A stretch of DNA of 64,000 nt, taken from Streptomyces sp. WM4235 (GTDB lineage: Bacteria; Actinomycetota; Actinomycetes; Streptomycetales; Streptomycetaceae). Of this stretch, positions 50,982 to 59,256 are shown piece by piece; the stretch's first letter is position 1; every line of letters starts with the position of its first letter. The position numbers were made by a program, and so were the translations under genes. Location: assembly GCF_001279725.1 (NCBI RefSeq), contig NZ_LGDE01000226.1, positions 130,342 to 194,341 of the forward strand, read 5' to 3'. The notes beneath the pieces were generated by a model, which did not search any database, was not told the DNA's origin, and saw only the letters and a program-made list of their open reading frames with translations.

Positions 50982-51824
50982 TCAGGAGCTCTCGATCACG
51001 TGCTCGATCCGCGGGTCGACGATGTCCAGTTGCCCGGAGGGGACGGCGACGGCCTCCGTGCTCCAGCCCCAGATGGAGCGCAGGCTCCGCAGGGGGTCGT
51101 TGTGCCCAGCCCGGCCGTGCAGCATCCGGTAGTTGTCGATGCACAACATCTCGCCGGCTTCCAGCCGGAACGTCGGTCCGTTGTCGCGGGCGTCGAGGGC
51201 CGCTTCCTCCCACTGCCGGATGAACGTCCACGCGTCCTGCTCCTGCGCACCGTTCACTGGTGACAGATAGGGGTGGTAGCGCCCCTGAAACCGGCCGGTG
51301 GGAGTAACGCGCACGATGGGGGCGTAGCCGTCCTGCGGATAGTTCGGCTCGGAGTGGTCTATGTCGACGGCCCTGCAGAACGCGGCAAGGTCGGCGCGGA
51401 GCGGGTCCGCCTCAAGAAGGCTGATCATCGCGGAGGTGTCGATCAGGAACGACTCACCACCGGTGACGGCCGGGCGCTCGCACCACAGGAACAGGTGGTC
51501 GGGTGCGAAATCCCCGAATGCGTAACCGTCGTTGTGGGGAGGCATGAGCTCCTGCGAGATACTGAAGGAACGCTTGCGTCCCGAAGCGTCGGCGGGTTGC
51601 ACCGACACCGCTTCGGCCTGGGCCGCCTCGCTCTGCCCGGTCACGTCGATCTGGGTGGTGATCCGCACTGCCCTGTCCCCCATGACGCGCTGCCCCATGG
51701 ACAGCGCGGTGGGTTCATCTGGGACACCGGTAAGTATGGCGGCGCCCTGCCGGTGGACCAGCTCGCGCGCCTGATCTGCGCTGGACACCCGGACCGGTAC
51801 GACGCTTGCCGCGCGCGTGCTCAA
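50982..51824 (-). CDS. TauD/TfdA-type Fe(II)/2-oxoglutarate dioxygenase
   Basis: A 280-residue non-heme iron oxygenase. The facial triad is visible: His-x-Asp in PPHNDGYAFGD near 122-124 and the distal His in YRMLHGRAGHND near 245, with a 2-oxoglutarate-binding Arg in RSLRSIWGW. Because the second ligand is Asp rather than Gly/Ala, it should hydroxylate or oxidise rather than halogenate. The TTG at 51824 is chosen because AGAGGAG precedes it by 8 nt. It follows the NDP kinase gene by 16 bp. Its position beside pentostatin-type genes suggests it modifies a nucleoside or nucleotide, perhaps the sugar of a companion nucleoside; the substrate is not determined by sequence. Confidence 0.88.
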   Translation of the reverse strand: MSTRAASVVPVRVSSADQARELVHRQGAAILTGVPDEPTALSMGQRVMGDRAVRITTQIDVTGQSEAAQAEAVSVQPADASGRKRSFSISQELMPPHNDGYAFGDFAPDHLFLWCERPAVTGGESFLIDTSAMISLLEADPLRADLAAFCRAVDIDHSEPNYPQDGYAPIVRVTPTGRFQGRYHPYLSPVNGAQEQDAWTFIRQWEEAALDARDNGPTFRLEAGEMLCIDNYRMLHGRAGHNDPLRSLRSIWGWSTEAVAVPSGQLDIVDPRIEHVIESS

Positions 51825-51840
51825 GACACTCTCCTCTGAG

Positions 51841-52353
51841 TCAGCGAATGAACCGCTCCAAAAGGGTCCGGTACCCGTGGATTTCCTCCTTCGAGAACCA
51901 GACGCCCAGCTCGTAGGCAGCCTCGTCGCGACTGCTCGACGCGTGGACGACGTTGGCGATTCCCTTCCCGGTCGCCTCGCTCGACCTGCGGCTGTCGTGC
52001 GCGAGATCCCCGCGGATGGTGCCGGGAGCCGCCTCGTCGGGACACGAAGCACCCACCATTTTGCGGACGGTGGCGACGACGTCGTGCCCTTCGAGTGCCA
52101 CGGCGATCACCGGCGCCTGCTGCATGAAGACCGCGCTGCGTTCGTAGACGGAACGGCCGAGCCGCTCCTCCAGGTCGAAGTAGTGGCGGCGTACGAGCTC
52201 TGCGTCCATCCTCGCCATCTTGACGCCTACGATCTTGAAACCGGCATCCTCGAACCGCGACAGCACCCTTCCGGAGATTCCCCGTACGACGGCATCGGGT
52301 TTGAGCAACACCAGGGTCCGTTCGGGGGTGGTGTCACCCGGTATGAGGTCCAC
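51841..52353 (-). CDS. Nucleoside-diphosphate kinase-like protein
   Basis: A 170-residue NDK-fold enzyme, longer than the housekeeping form (about 137). It shows TLVLLKPDAVVRG at the N-terminus, the phospho-acceptor His in NVVHASSS near residue 140 and a C-terminal family helix (EELGVWF-like YELGVWFSKEEI). The family moves the gamma-phosphate between NTPs and NDPs. A GTG at 52353 has AAGGAG with 7-nt spacing; GTG at 52359 is too close to it. It is the first gene of a two-gene unit with the dioxygenase. A cluster-borne NDK fits nucleotide processing with the ribonucleotide reductase and CYTH proteins nearby. Confidence 0.9.
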   Translation of the reverse strand: MDLIPGDTTPERTLVLLKPDAVVRGISGRVLSRFEDAGFKIVGVKMARMDAELVRRHYFDLEERLGRSVYERSAVFMQQAPVIAVALEGHDVVATVRKMVGASCPDEAAPGTIRGDLAHDSRRSSEATGKGIANVVHASSSRDEAAYELGVWFSKEEIHGYRTLLERFIR

Positions 52354-52463
52354 TCTCACTCTCCTTCCTGCTGCCGCACGAGCTGGGGCGGGAAGCCGTC
52401 ACTTTTCTACACGCCTTCCCGTCCACCTAAAAGTGCTCCTAGGAGGACCTCCGTGGGGGTGGC

Positions 52464-52502
52464 CCTTCGGCCACCTCTTCGGTGCAGGTCCTTCGGCCAC
52501 CT
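52464..52502. promoter_or_regulatory. 13-bp direct repeat upstream of the CYTH operon
   Basis: CCTTCGGCCACCT occurs at 52464-52476 and 52490-52502, repeating at 26 bp, in the gap between the divergent NDK and CYTH genes. The first copy is also part of a GTGGCC/GGCCAC palindrome. This is a plausible regulator-binding region; no function is shown. Confidence 0.45.
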
Positions 52503-52536
52503 GTCTCACCCCGGGCCCGGCGCCCAACATCGGACC

Positions 52537-53001
52537 ATGGCTGTGGAGATCGAGCGCAAGTTCCTCGTCAAGGACGAAGTTTCCCTCCGTGACGTCCCGT
52601 CGATCCCTGTGCGTCAGGGCTATCTAGTGCGGGGCGATGGGAGCGAGGTGCGCATACGGCAGGAGGGAGCGGCGTACTCCCTGACCGTCAAGCAGGGCAA
52701 GGGGCTCGAACGGTCGGAGTTCGAGATCTCCATCGACACTGGGCAGTTCGAGACCTTATGGCCAGCGACCGAGGGCGCCCGGGTGGCCAAGGCCCGTCGC
52801 CTGGTCCCCCTCGAGTCCGCCCGTGTGGCGTGCGTGGACACATTCGAGGGCGCTCTCGCAGGACTGGTCACCGTGGAGGTGGAGTTCGGGACGGTGGAGG
52901 AGGCACACTCCTTCGAGCCTCCCGGCTGGTTCGGCACCGAGGTGACGGACGACGGCCGGTTCGCGAACGGTGTGCTGAGTACCCAAGGAGCGCCCTGGTG
53001 A
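52537..53001 (+). CDS. CYTH-domain triphosphate-tunnel enzyme
   Basis: A 154-residue single CYTH domain. The signature ExExK is in VEIERKFLVK at residues 4-10, followed by RQGYLVRGDGSEVRIRQ and the substrate-tunnel strands (YSLTVKQGKG, SEFEISID, VTVEVEFG). CYTH proteins act on triphosphates, as triphosphatases, thiamine triphosphatases or class IV cyclases. The ATG at 52537 begins directly at the signature. The stop overlaps the next gene's GTG. A second CYTH-like protein occurs at 62323, so triphosphate removal may matter in this pathway. Confidence 0.88.
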   Translation: MAVEIERKFLVKDEVSLRDVPSIPVRQGYLVRGDGSEVRIRQEGAAYSLTVKQGKGLERSEFEISIDTGQFETLWPATEGARVAKARRLVPLESARVACVDTFEGALAGLVTVEVEFGTVEEAHSFEPPGWFGTEVTDDGRFANGVLSTQGAPW

Positions 53002-53861
53002 CCCGGGTGGCGGTGGTCGGCCTAGGCCGGATGGGAACGGCCGTGGCGCGACGGCTGGCGGACACGGGGCACGAGGTCACGGTGTGGAACCGGACCAGGA
53101 TCGCGCCCGAGACGGTGCCCAACGCGCTACGCAGGGCGGCTAGCCCCGCGGAGGCCGCCGCGCGAGCGGACGTCGTCGTCCTGCTGGTGGCCGACGACAC
53201 GGCACTGCGCGCGGTGGTCAGCGGTCCCGACGGGGTAGCCCGCGGCGTCGTCCCTGGGGTTGGCACCGTGGTGCAGATGTCAACGGTCGCTCCCGATTCC
53301 GCGGCTTGGCTCGCAGAGGAACTACCAGCGGGCGTAGGCCTGTTGGATGCACCTGTGATGGGTAGCGTGGACGCCGTCCACAGCGGGACCTTGACCGTGT
53401 TCGCCAGCGGCCTCCCTGAAGTGGTGGAACGCTGGACCCCTCTGCTCCAGAATCTGGGACCTGTACTGCACGTCGGCGGGACCGGCGCCGGCACCGCGGC
53501 CAAACTGATGGCCAACGGTGCGCTCTTCGGCATGGTCGCACTGCTGGGGGAAGCCATGGACCTAGCCGCGGGGCTGGGGCTGGCGCCTGCCGTCGCCTTC
53601 GATGTGTTGAACGCCACGCCCCTCGCCGCTCAGGCCACGCGGCGCCGCGAGTCGCTCGTGAAGGACGACTATCCCCCTAGGTTCACACTCGACCTCGCAG
53701 CCAAGGACGCTCACTTGGTCCTCGGAGCGGCCACGGCTGCTGGGGTGAGTCTGCCCCTCGGTGAAGCCGCTCTGGATTGGATGCTCCGAGCCGCCCAGGC
53801 CGGGTACGCGGGAGAGGACTACACGGTGATCCTGCGCCGTCCCGGCCGTTCGTATCAATGA
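52998..53861 (+). CDS. Beta-hydroxyacid dehydrogenase-family NAD(P) oxidoreductase
   Basis: A 287-residue two-domain dehydrogenase of the 6-phosphogluconate/3-hydroxyisobutyrate type. The Rossmann motif is VAVVGLGRMGTAVARRLADT with WNRT after beta2, suggesting NADP preference. The substrate-binding segment is DAPVMGSVDAVHSGTLTV and the catalytic Lys sits in GTGAGTAAKLMANG. The GTG overlaps the CYTH stop (GTGA) and AAGGAG lies 8 nt upstream, so the two genes are co-translated. The substrate in the pathway is unknown. Its 3' end overlaps the convergent DUF190 gene by 7 bp. Confidence 0.88.
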   Translation: MTRVAVVGLGRMGTAVARRLADTGHEVTVWNRTRIAPETVPNALRRAASPAEAAARADVVVLLVADDTALRAVVSGPDGVARGVVPGVGTVVQMSTVAPDSAAWLAEELPAGVGLLDAPVMGSVDAVHSGTLTVFASGLPEVVERWTPLLQNLGPVLHVGGTGAGTAAKLMANGALFGMVALLGEAMDLAAGLGLAPAVAFDVLNATPLAAQATRRRESLVKDDYPPRFTLDLAAKDAHLVLGAATAAGVSLPLGEAALDWMLRAAQAGYAGEDYTVILRRPGRSYQ

Positions 53862-54172
53862 CCGGTCGGGATCCGCTCCGGGAAGTCGAGAGTCGCCACC
53901 GTGCCGTCGAGCGTCCCGGACAGGTCCTCCAGCAGCTGACGCACCTTCTCTTCCTCGTCGACGACAACCACAGTGAGAGGAAGCCATCCGTTCGGGCGGA
54001 GCATTGTGGCGCGTGACCGGCGCGTGTGCGGGAGAGGCTCGCCCTCGAAGACGCTGGCGCCGGCAATGCCCGACCGGCGGGCTCTACGGACGATCTCGAA
54101 CCACAGGGGGGTGCGGCGCCACATGGCCGCGCCGGTCAGGTGGACGGTCAGTCTGCACAGGTGAAGGTTCAT
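53855..54172 (-). CDS. DUF190 family protein (first copy)
   Basis: A 105-residue protein of the DUF190 family, which has a PII-like ferredoxin fold. LCRLTVHLTGAAMWRRTPLW and AGASVFEGEPLPHTRR, with LPLTVVVVDEEEKVRQLL at the end, match the usual order (RLTIYIGE, GATVLRGIEGFG, PVVIEVVD). The typical GFG loop is altered here to GEPLPHT. It is the last gene of the leftward operon. A second DUF190 gene lies at 63144. The family may bind nucleotides or regulate transporters, but no role is established. Confidence 0.85.
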   Translation of the reverse strand: MNLHLCRLTVHLTGAAMWRRTPLWFEIVRRARRSGIAGASVFEGEPLPHTRRSRATMLRPNGWLPLTVVVVDEEEKVRQLLEDLSGTLDGTVATLDFPERIPTGH

Positions 54173-54202
54173 GGGGCAGTCCAGTGATGGTCGGGGCCTC
54201 GG

Positions 54203-54811
54203 TCAGAGCGTGCGCAGCGGCGCCGGAAGGTGATCCCACAGGCTGAGGTGGACGACACGCCATCTCCCCTTCTTCCACTCGAGGGAGGTGATCGTGGCGT
54301 TGTACACCTGGAAGCAGGTCAGGTCGGTTTTCATGGCGACTCGCAGCACGGTCTTGATAAGCCCGCCGTGCGTTACCGCGAGCACCGGACCGCCCGTCGT
54401 CTCGGCCTGCCGTACAAGTTCGGCCAGTGCCGTCCATGCCTGTGCGCGGAAGCCTGCATAGCGTACGGACAGGTCGCGGACCGGCTGCGGTCCGGCGACC
54501 AGAGGACCTTCGGTGACCGGGAGTTCGTCCACGACGTGGAAGGGGGCCTCGGCCAGGCTCGGCTGCACGTCGGCCGGTAGCCCCAGGGCCTCGGACACGC
54601 AGGCGGCGGTCTGGCGAGCGCGCTCGAGGGGGCTGGTCACCACGGAGGCGACGTCCAAGCGTCCTTTCGCGTCCAGCGCGGGGTGCGCCGCGAGCCAGCC
54701 CGCGAGCAGCCGTGCCTGGCGCTGGCCCGCCTGAGACAGCGGGGTGTCAAGGTTGTCGCTGGGGGCGACCTGCCACTGGGACTGGCCATGCCGCGCCATG
54801 TGGATCTTCAT
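54203..54811 (-). CDS. Histidine phosphatase (phosphoglycerate-mutase-like)
   Basis: A 202-residue member of the histidine phosphatase clan. The phospho-acceptor motif is MARHGQSQWQ at residues 5-14, the partner Arg in TSPLERARQTA and the second His in VLAVTHGGLIKT. The ATG at 54811 overlaps the antiporter stop as ATGA. Such enzymes dephosphorylate small metabolites including nucleotides and sugars. In a nucleoside-antibiotic setting it is a candidate for the final 5'-dephosphorylation together with the HAD enzyme upstream. Confidence 0.9.
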   Translation of the reverse strand: MKIHMARHGQSQWQVAPSDNLDTPLSQAGQRQARLLAGWLAAHPALDAKGRLDVASVVTSPLERARQTAACVSEALGLPADVQPSLAEAPFHVVDELPVTEGPLVAGPQPVRDLSVRYAGFRAQAWTALAELVRQAETTGGPVLAVTHGGLIKTVLRVAMKTDLTCFQVYNATITSLEWKKGRWRVVHLSLWDHLPAPLRTL

Positions 54812-56184
54812 CGTGGGTTCCCGCCTTTCAGGCCGCCCGTACCGAGTCGGGCTCTGCGCGCCGGCGCCGCAGGTTCCGGTGCGCTGGCCAGGACCGGCAA
54901 GGGTTCGATCCAGCCGTGGGACACGGCTCTGCTGAGCCAGACGCCACTGACCTGGGAGGTGAGGATCGAGAGCACCACGAGCGTCACGAAGAAGCTCTCG
55001 TTGATCACTCCGGCTTCGTAGGTCACGGACGCGAGGACGATTCCGGGTCCCCCTCTGGCGTTCATCGCGACCGCCAGGTTGACCGCCGACCGCGGGCCTT
55101 CGCCAGCCAGGCGGGCGCCGATCCAGACACTGGCGAACTTGGCAGCGAAGGCGAAGACCGCGAACCAGCAGAAGAACAGGACGTCGAACTGTCGCACTAG
55201 GTCCAGGCGCAGGCCGACTATGGCGAAGTACACGGGGACGAGGAAGTTCATGGACAGGGAGTGCAGTTCGGTAGAGGCCTTCGTCTTCTCGTCGACGGTG
55301 ACCTCGGGGCTGCACAGTCCGGCGACGAGGGCGCCGAAGATGGGGTCGATCCCCAGTCCGATGCAGGACGCACACAGAAGGAACAGGAGCACGAGCCGGT
55401 CGGCGAGCACCGACGACCGGGGGGCGGCCCCGGGAGCGGTCCTGGAGAGCCAGCGGACCAGTGCCGGGCCCCGCCAGAGGAAGATACCGAGGAACAGCGT
55501 GGGGACGACCGCGAAGTACGCCACGGTCCATGGGACTGAGGTGATGCCAGAGGCGGCGAGCAGGCCGTAGCCCTCGCCGCCGCGCTGCTGGGACAGGCCC
55601 AACACGATGGCGAGGACGACGTAGAGGACTACGTCCTCGATGACCGCGACGGTCAGGACGATCTTGGAGAACCGGGTTCCCATGATGTCGAGGTCGAACA
55701 TGATGCGGGCGATAACGGGGACGCTGGTGACCGCCACCGCCATGCCGAACACGAGCGCCAGGGAGTCCGGGGTACCGGCGCGGCCTGCGAGGCCGTCCAT
55801 GCCGATCTGCCGGGCCAGCAGCAGTCCGAGGGCGAAGGGAATCACCAGGCCCGCGACGGTGATCGCCGAGATGGTGCGGCGGGCGACACCGGTCGTGTGT
55901 CGGCGCATGCCGACGCCCGTCTGGTAGACGAGGAGCAGCAGCCCCAAGTGGTAGAAGATGCCCAGAGCGCTCGCTGCCCCGCCCTCGCGGGGCAGCAGCC
56001 AGGCCTGGAAGTCCGGCAGGAGCAGTCCGAGAAGCGTCGGGCCGAGGACGAGACCGCCGGCGATCTCGCCCACGACTGTTGGCTGGCGCAGGCGTTTGAA
56101 GAGGTGACCGCCCGCGCGGGCCGCCGTCAGCAGCAAGCACAACGCCAGCAGTACGTGCCCGACGTCCGCCATTTTCAGTGACAT
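54808..56184 (-). CDS. CPA2-type cation/proton antiporter
   Basis: A 458-residue integral membrane protein with 12-13 hydrophobic segments. CPA2 features include RLRQPTVVGEIAGGLVLGPT, the SVPVIARIMFDLD segment and the VIEDVV acidic motif in the transport core, plus the C-terminal NARGGPGIVLASVTYEAGVI. It lacks the cytoplasmic TrkA-N domain of KefB. The ATG follows GGGGAGC. It may support product export or ion balance; being in the middle of the operon makes a pathway link likely, though a passenger role is possible. Confidence 0.9.
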   Translation of the reverse strand: MSLKMADVGHVLLALCLLLTAARAGGHLFKRLRQPTVVGEIAGGLVLGPTLLGLLLPDFQAWLLPREGGAASALGIFYHLGLLLLVYQTGVGMRRHTTGVARRTISAITVAGLVIPFALGLLLARQIGMDGLAGRAGTPDSLALVFGMAVAVTSVPVIARIMFDLDIMGTRFSKIVLTVAVIEDVVLYVVLAIVLGLSQQRGGEGYGLLAASGITSVPWTVAYFAVVPTLFLGIFLWRGPALVRWLSRTAPGAAPRSSVLADRLVLLFLLCASCIGLGIDPIFGALVAGLCSPEVTVDEKTKASTELHSLSMNFLVPVYFAIVGLRLDLVRQFDVLFFCWFAVFAFAAKFASVWIGARLAGEGPRSAVNLAVAMNARGGPGIVLASVTYEAGVINESFFVTLVVLSILTSQVSGVWLSRAVSHGWIEPLPVLASAPEPAAPARRARLGTGGLKGGNPR

Positions 56185-56241
56185 GAGCGCTCCCCTGGTG
56201 GTTGGGTGATCCGTTCCTCGGCTCGCTCAGGACGACGGCCG

Positions 56242-57039
56242 TCAGTTGCTGTGCCACTCCATCCGTTCGAGCCACTTCGCCACGCCGTCGTCGTCGTTCG
56301 ACCCGGTCACCTCATCCACGGTGGCGAGCACGTCGGGGTGGGCGTTGGCGACTGCCACGGCGTGCCCGGCCCACCGGAGCATGGGAAGGTCGTTGGGCAT
56401 GTCACCGAAGGCGATGACGTCGCGGTCGACGAGACCGAAGGTCCGGGCCACGCCCCGCAGTGCGTCCGCCTTGGTCACCCCGGCGCGCATGACCTCACAG
56501 AACAGTCCTGAGGACAGGGTGACTTCGAAGCCGGGCAGCACGTCACGGACGGCTGCGCAGTAGTCGCCGGCCGCTCCGTTCAGTTGCACGATCATCTTCC
56601 CGAAGCCCTCCCGGGTGAGGGCGTCTTCGATCCGTGGCACGCGCCGCGCCAGCTGGCCGCCAAGGGCGGATGGCAGCGCGAACCCTTCCTCGAGCAACAG
56701 GTCGAACCCCTGTTCCGCGCCCAGGCGCACGGCGGGGAAGTGCTCCCGCAGCACCATCACGGCGGCAGCGGCTCCCGTCTCGCCGATCGGGCTGTACGCA
56801 ACGAGCTCGTCGCGTGCGAAATCGTAGACGGAGGCTCCGTTGCCGCACACCGCCAGTGCCCGGCCGCCGACGGCCACCACCACGGCACGGGTGTCCCGTA
56901 CGGGCCGGGCCGTGGCGATCACCACCACGTGTCCGGCGTCGTGAACCCTGCGGATCGCCAGCCGGGTACGAGGCGACACCTCTCCGGAGGAGTCGAGGAG
57001 GGTTCCGTCCAGGTCGCACACGATCATCCGACGGTTCAA
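56242..57039 (-). CDS. HAD-superfamily (Cof-type) phosphatase
   Basis: A 265-residue HAD-IIB hydrolase. The nucleophile motif is VCDLDGTLLDSSG near the N-terminus, motif II ATARPV, motif III Lys near GVTKADALR, and motif IV GDMPNDLPML. The cap (about 85-185) is of the Cof type. A TTG at 57039 overlaps the MFS stop (TTGA) with AAGGGG upstream; the ATG at 57027 is the alternative. The family removes phosphate from sugar phosphates and nucleotides, so it may release the free nucleoside. Confidence 0.88.
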   Translation of the reverse strand: MNRRMIVCDLDGTLLDSSGEVSPRTRLAIRRVHDAGHVVVIATARPVRDTRAVVVAVGGRALAVCGNGASVYDFARDELVAYSPIGETGAAAAVMVLREHFPAVRLGAEQGFDLLLEEGFALPSALGGQLARRVPRIEDALTREGFGKMIVQLNGAAGDYCAAVRDVLPGFEVTLSSGLFCEVMRAGVTKADALRGVARTFGLVDRDVIAFGDMPNDLPMLRWAGHAVAVANAHPDVLATVDEVTGSNDDDGVAKWLERMEWHSN

Positions 57040-58235
57040 CGTGTCAATGCCCCTTCTCGTTCGGGAATGCGGAGCGTGGAGACGGCCGCCACCGCGAGGA
57101 CGGCGGCGATGCCGGGAAGCAGGAAGGCCCATCCGAGACCTCCGTGCTGCCTCACCAAGCCGGCCAGCGAAGACCCTGCGGCATTGCCGGACAGGACGGC
57201 CGTGACCACCCAGGCGAACGCTTCGGTAGCCATCCCCCGTGGCGTCAGGTCGCCGACGATGGAGAACCCGCACGTGAGTACGGGTGACAGGAAGGCTCCG
57301 GCACAGAACATCAGGACAGCGGTGGGCAGTGCAGGCAGGACCAGCGCGAGAGGCAGGAAGGACAGCGCCATCCCGATGAGCAGCGTCCGCAGTTGGCGGT
57401 GGGCCGGGGCCTGCCAGGTGCGGGCCCCGAAGGTGAGTCCTCCGAGGAGCGCCCCGAAGGAGTTGACCCCGAGCAGGATGCCCGACAGGCCCGGCCAGTC
57501 GGCGTGTTCCTCGTAGGCGACGGATCCGATGTTGATTGCGCCGAGCGCGACGCCGACGCAGCCCAGGCCCAGCAGGAGCCGCCTGAGTTGCGGGGAACGC
57601 AGCGGTCCTGCCCAGTCCGCTGTGTGAGGTTCACCGCGCCAGTCGCGGACCACCGCAGGAGCGACGAAGGCCAGGGTGCCGGCGGCGACCGTCGCCGCCA
57701 CGACGACGAGCGCGGTGCCAGGAGACCAAAGCGACCCGATGAGCACGACGAGCAGAGGGCCACTGACGAAGACGATCTGCTGGAGGGAGGCGTCGAGCGC
57801 GAAAGCGGGGGTGAGCAGGCGCCGGCTCGGCAGCATGCCGGTCCACAGCGCGCGTAGGCAGGATTCGAGCGGGGGTGAGAAGAGTCCGGCGACGACGACC
57901 GCGGCTGCTGTGAGCAGAGGCTGGGCGGTTCCTTGGAGCACCAGCCAGACGAAGCCCGTGGCCGACGCCAGAGCGCTTGCGAGGAGTACGGGACCCTGAC
58001 CCCGCCGGTCCACCACCCTGCCCAGGAGCGGGCCGCCGACGGCCACGCATAGTCCGTACAGTGCGGTCAGGCCACCGACAAGGCCGAATCCCGCTCCTTC
58101 GGAGCGTAAGTAGAGTGCGATTCCGAGGGGAGCCATCCCGTTCGGTAATCGGCCCACGAGGTTAGTTGCGAGGAGGTATTTGACGGACGGCTGCGCTAAG
58201 CACTCTCGATACGCGTCCAACATGCCCGAGATCAT
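57036..58235 (-). CDS. MFS transporter, probable nucleoside exporter
   Basis: A 399-residue protein with about 12 transmembrane helices. The loop 2-3 motif is GRVVDRRGQGPVLLASAL, and the N-terminal LLATNLVGRLPNGMAPLGIA is typical of small drug/metabolite exporters. The ATG at 58235 has GGAAG with 6-nt spacing; upstream extensions lack it. It lies 124 bp after the hisG-like gene in the same direction and overlaps the HAD gene. Export of a toxic nucleoside is the simplest role. Confidence 0.86.
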   Translation of the reverse strand: MISGMLDAYRECLAQPSVKYLLATNLVGRLPNGMAPLGIALYLRSEGAGFGLVGGLTALYGLCVAVGGPLLGRVVDRRGQGPVLLASALASATGFVWLVLQGTAQPLLTAAAVVVAGLFSPPLESCLRALWTGMLPSRRLLTPAFALDASLQQIVFVSGPLLVVLIGSLWSPGTALVVVAATVAAGTLAFVAPAVVRDWRGEPHTADWAGPLRSPQLRRLLLGLGCVGVALGAINIGSVAYEEHADWPGLSGILLGVNSFGALLGGLTFGARTWQAPAHRQLRTLLIGMALSFLPLALVLPALPTAVLMFCAGAFLSPVLTCGFSIVGDLTPRGMATEAFAWVVTAVLSGNAAGSSLAGLVRQHGGLGWAFLLPGIAAVLAVAAVSTLRIPEREGALTR

Positions 58236-58359
58236 CCAATTCTTCCGTAGCGTCAGGACAGTGGGGCGGAGACGGCATGAGATGTGCCCCACTTCATGTA
58301 ATCACACGCCACGGCCCGGGACTCGGCCGTTAGGAAGGTCCGGCACCACGGGGCCCGCT

Positions 58360-59247
58360 CTATGCGTGTGCGGGCACGACTTTGAGCACATCCGATTCCG
58401 TGATATTCAGCGCACCGGCCGCCAGGATGGCGTCCGTGATTTCCGGAAGCCCTGCCCGCAATACCAGTCCCTGGAGTACAGACACGCCAGAATCGACAAT
58501 ATCCACACCGGCACGCCAGGACCCGGCGGGCATGAGAATAGTCACCTCGTTCAATTTCTCGGATGGAACCCGGACGGTCATCAGAATGCGTGAGGAACCG
58601 GCGTGCGCGGAGTCGAGTAGCCGGATCACGTTCCGTATCCGCTCTCGCTTCTTCTCGTCGCCCGCGGCAGCCGGACTCGCAATGACCTGCGGTGTACACG
58701 TCCGGATGGTCTCCAGGACACGGAGGCCATTGTGCCGCAGGGAGGCCCCCGTCTCGACCACGTCGATCACCGCGTCTGCGAGCTCGGGTATCTTCGCTTC
58801 GGTCGCCCCGTAGGAGTGGACCATTTCCACGGCGATCCCGGCGTCCTCGAAGAATCGCCGTCCTATGTTGACGTATTCCGAGGCGACCCGTGTCCCGCTC
58901 CTCAGGTCGGCGACCTCATCGGCCGGGTGTTCCATGGGGACGGCGAGTACGAGCCGCCATGGAGAGTCGGTCAGCTTGGCATAGGTGAAGGATTCGAGCA
59001 CCTCGACCTTCGCGTCGGACTCCTCTATCCAGTCCGCCCCGGTCAGACCGAAGTCGAACATTCCGCTTTCCACCACGAAGGGAATCTCACGCGGCTTGTA
59101 GAAAGCCACTCGGATAGGGCCGCCGTAGTCGATGCTGCCGCGATAGGAACGGTCCGATGAACGTCGGACCTCTAGACCGGCCCGCGCGAAGAGATCCAGT
59201 GTGCGCTCTTCCAGGGACGATCCCTTGGGCAGTGCGAGGGAGAGCAT
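58360..59247 (-). CDS. HisG-type ATP phosphoribosyltransferase, pentostatin PenA-like
   Basis: A 295-residue long-form HisG homologue with the C-terminal ACT-like regulatory domain (about 215-295, SSRILMTVRVPSEKLNEVTI). The catalytic part has LALPKGSSLEERTLDLFARA, ESGMFDFGLTGADWIEE and the PRPP-binding loop VIDVVETGASLRHNGL. Histidine biosynthesis starts with this reaction (PRPP + ATP), and pentostatin/coformycin pathways reuse it through PenA/CofA. AAGGAGG precedes the ATG ideally. No other his gene is here; instead it is followed on both sides by the pathway's SDR, PurC-like and transport genes, which supports the antibiotic role over a primary one. Confidence 0.9.
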   Translation of the reverse strand: MLSLALPKGSSLEERTLDLFARAGLEVRRSSDRSYRGSIDYGGPIRVAFYKPREIPFVVESGMFDFGLTGADWIEESDAKVEVLESFTYAKLTDSPWRLVLAVPMEHPADEVADLRSGTRVASEYVNIGRRFFEDAGIAVEMVHSYGATEAKIPELADAVIDVVETGASLRHNGLRVLETIRTCTPQVIASPAAAGDEKKRERIRNVIRLLDSAHAGSSRILMTVRVPSEKLNEVTILMPAGSWRAGVDIVDSGVSVLQGLVLRAGLPEITDAILAAGALNITESDVLKVVPAHA

Positions 59248-59256
59248 GGGTCCTCC

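Noticed and set aside
50982..51824. Reading the TauD-family protein as a nucleotide halogenase like that of 2'-chloropentostatin
   Set aside because: The iron-binding HxD motif retains Asp (HND); halogenases have Gly or Ala there.
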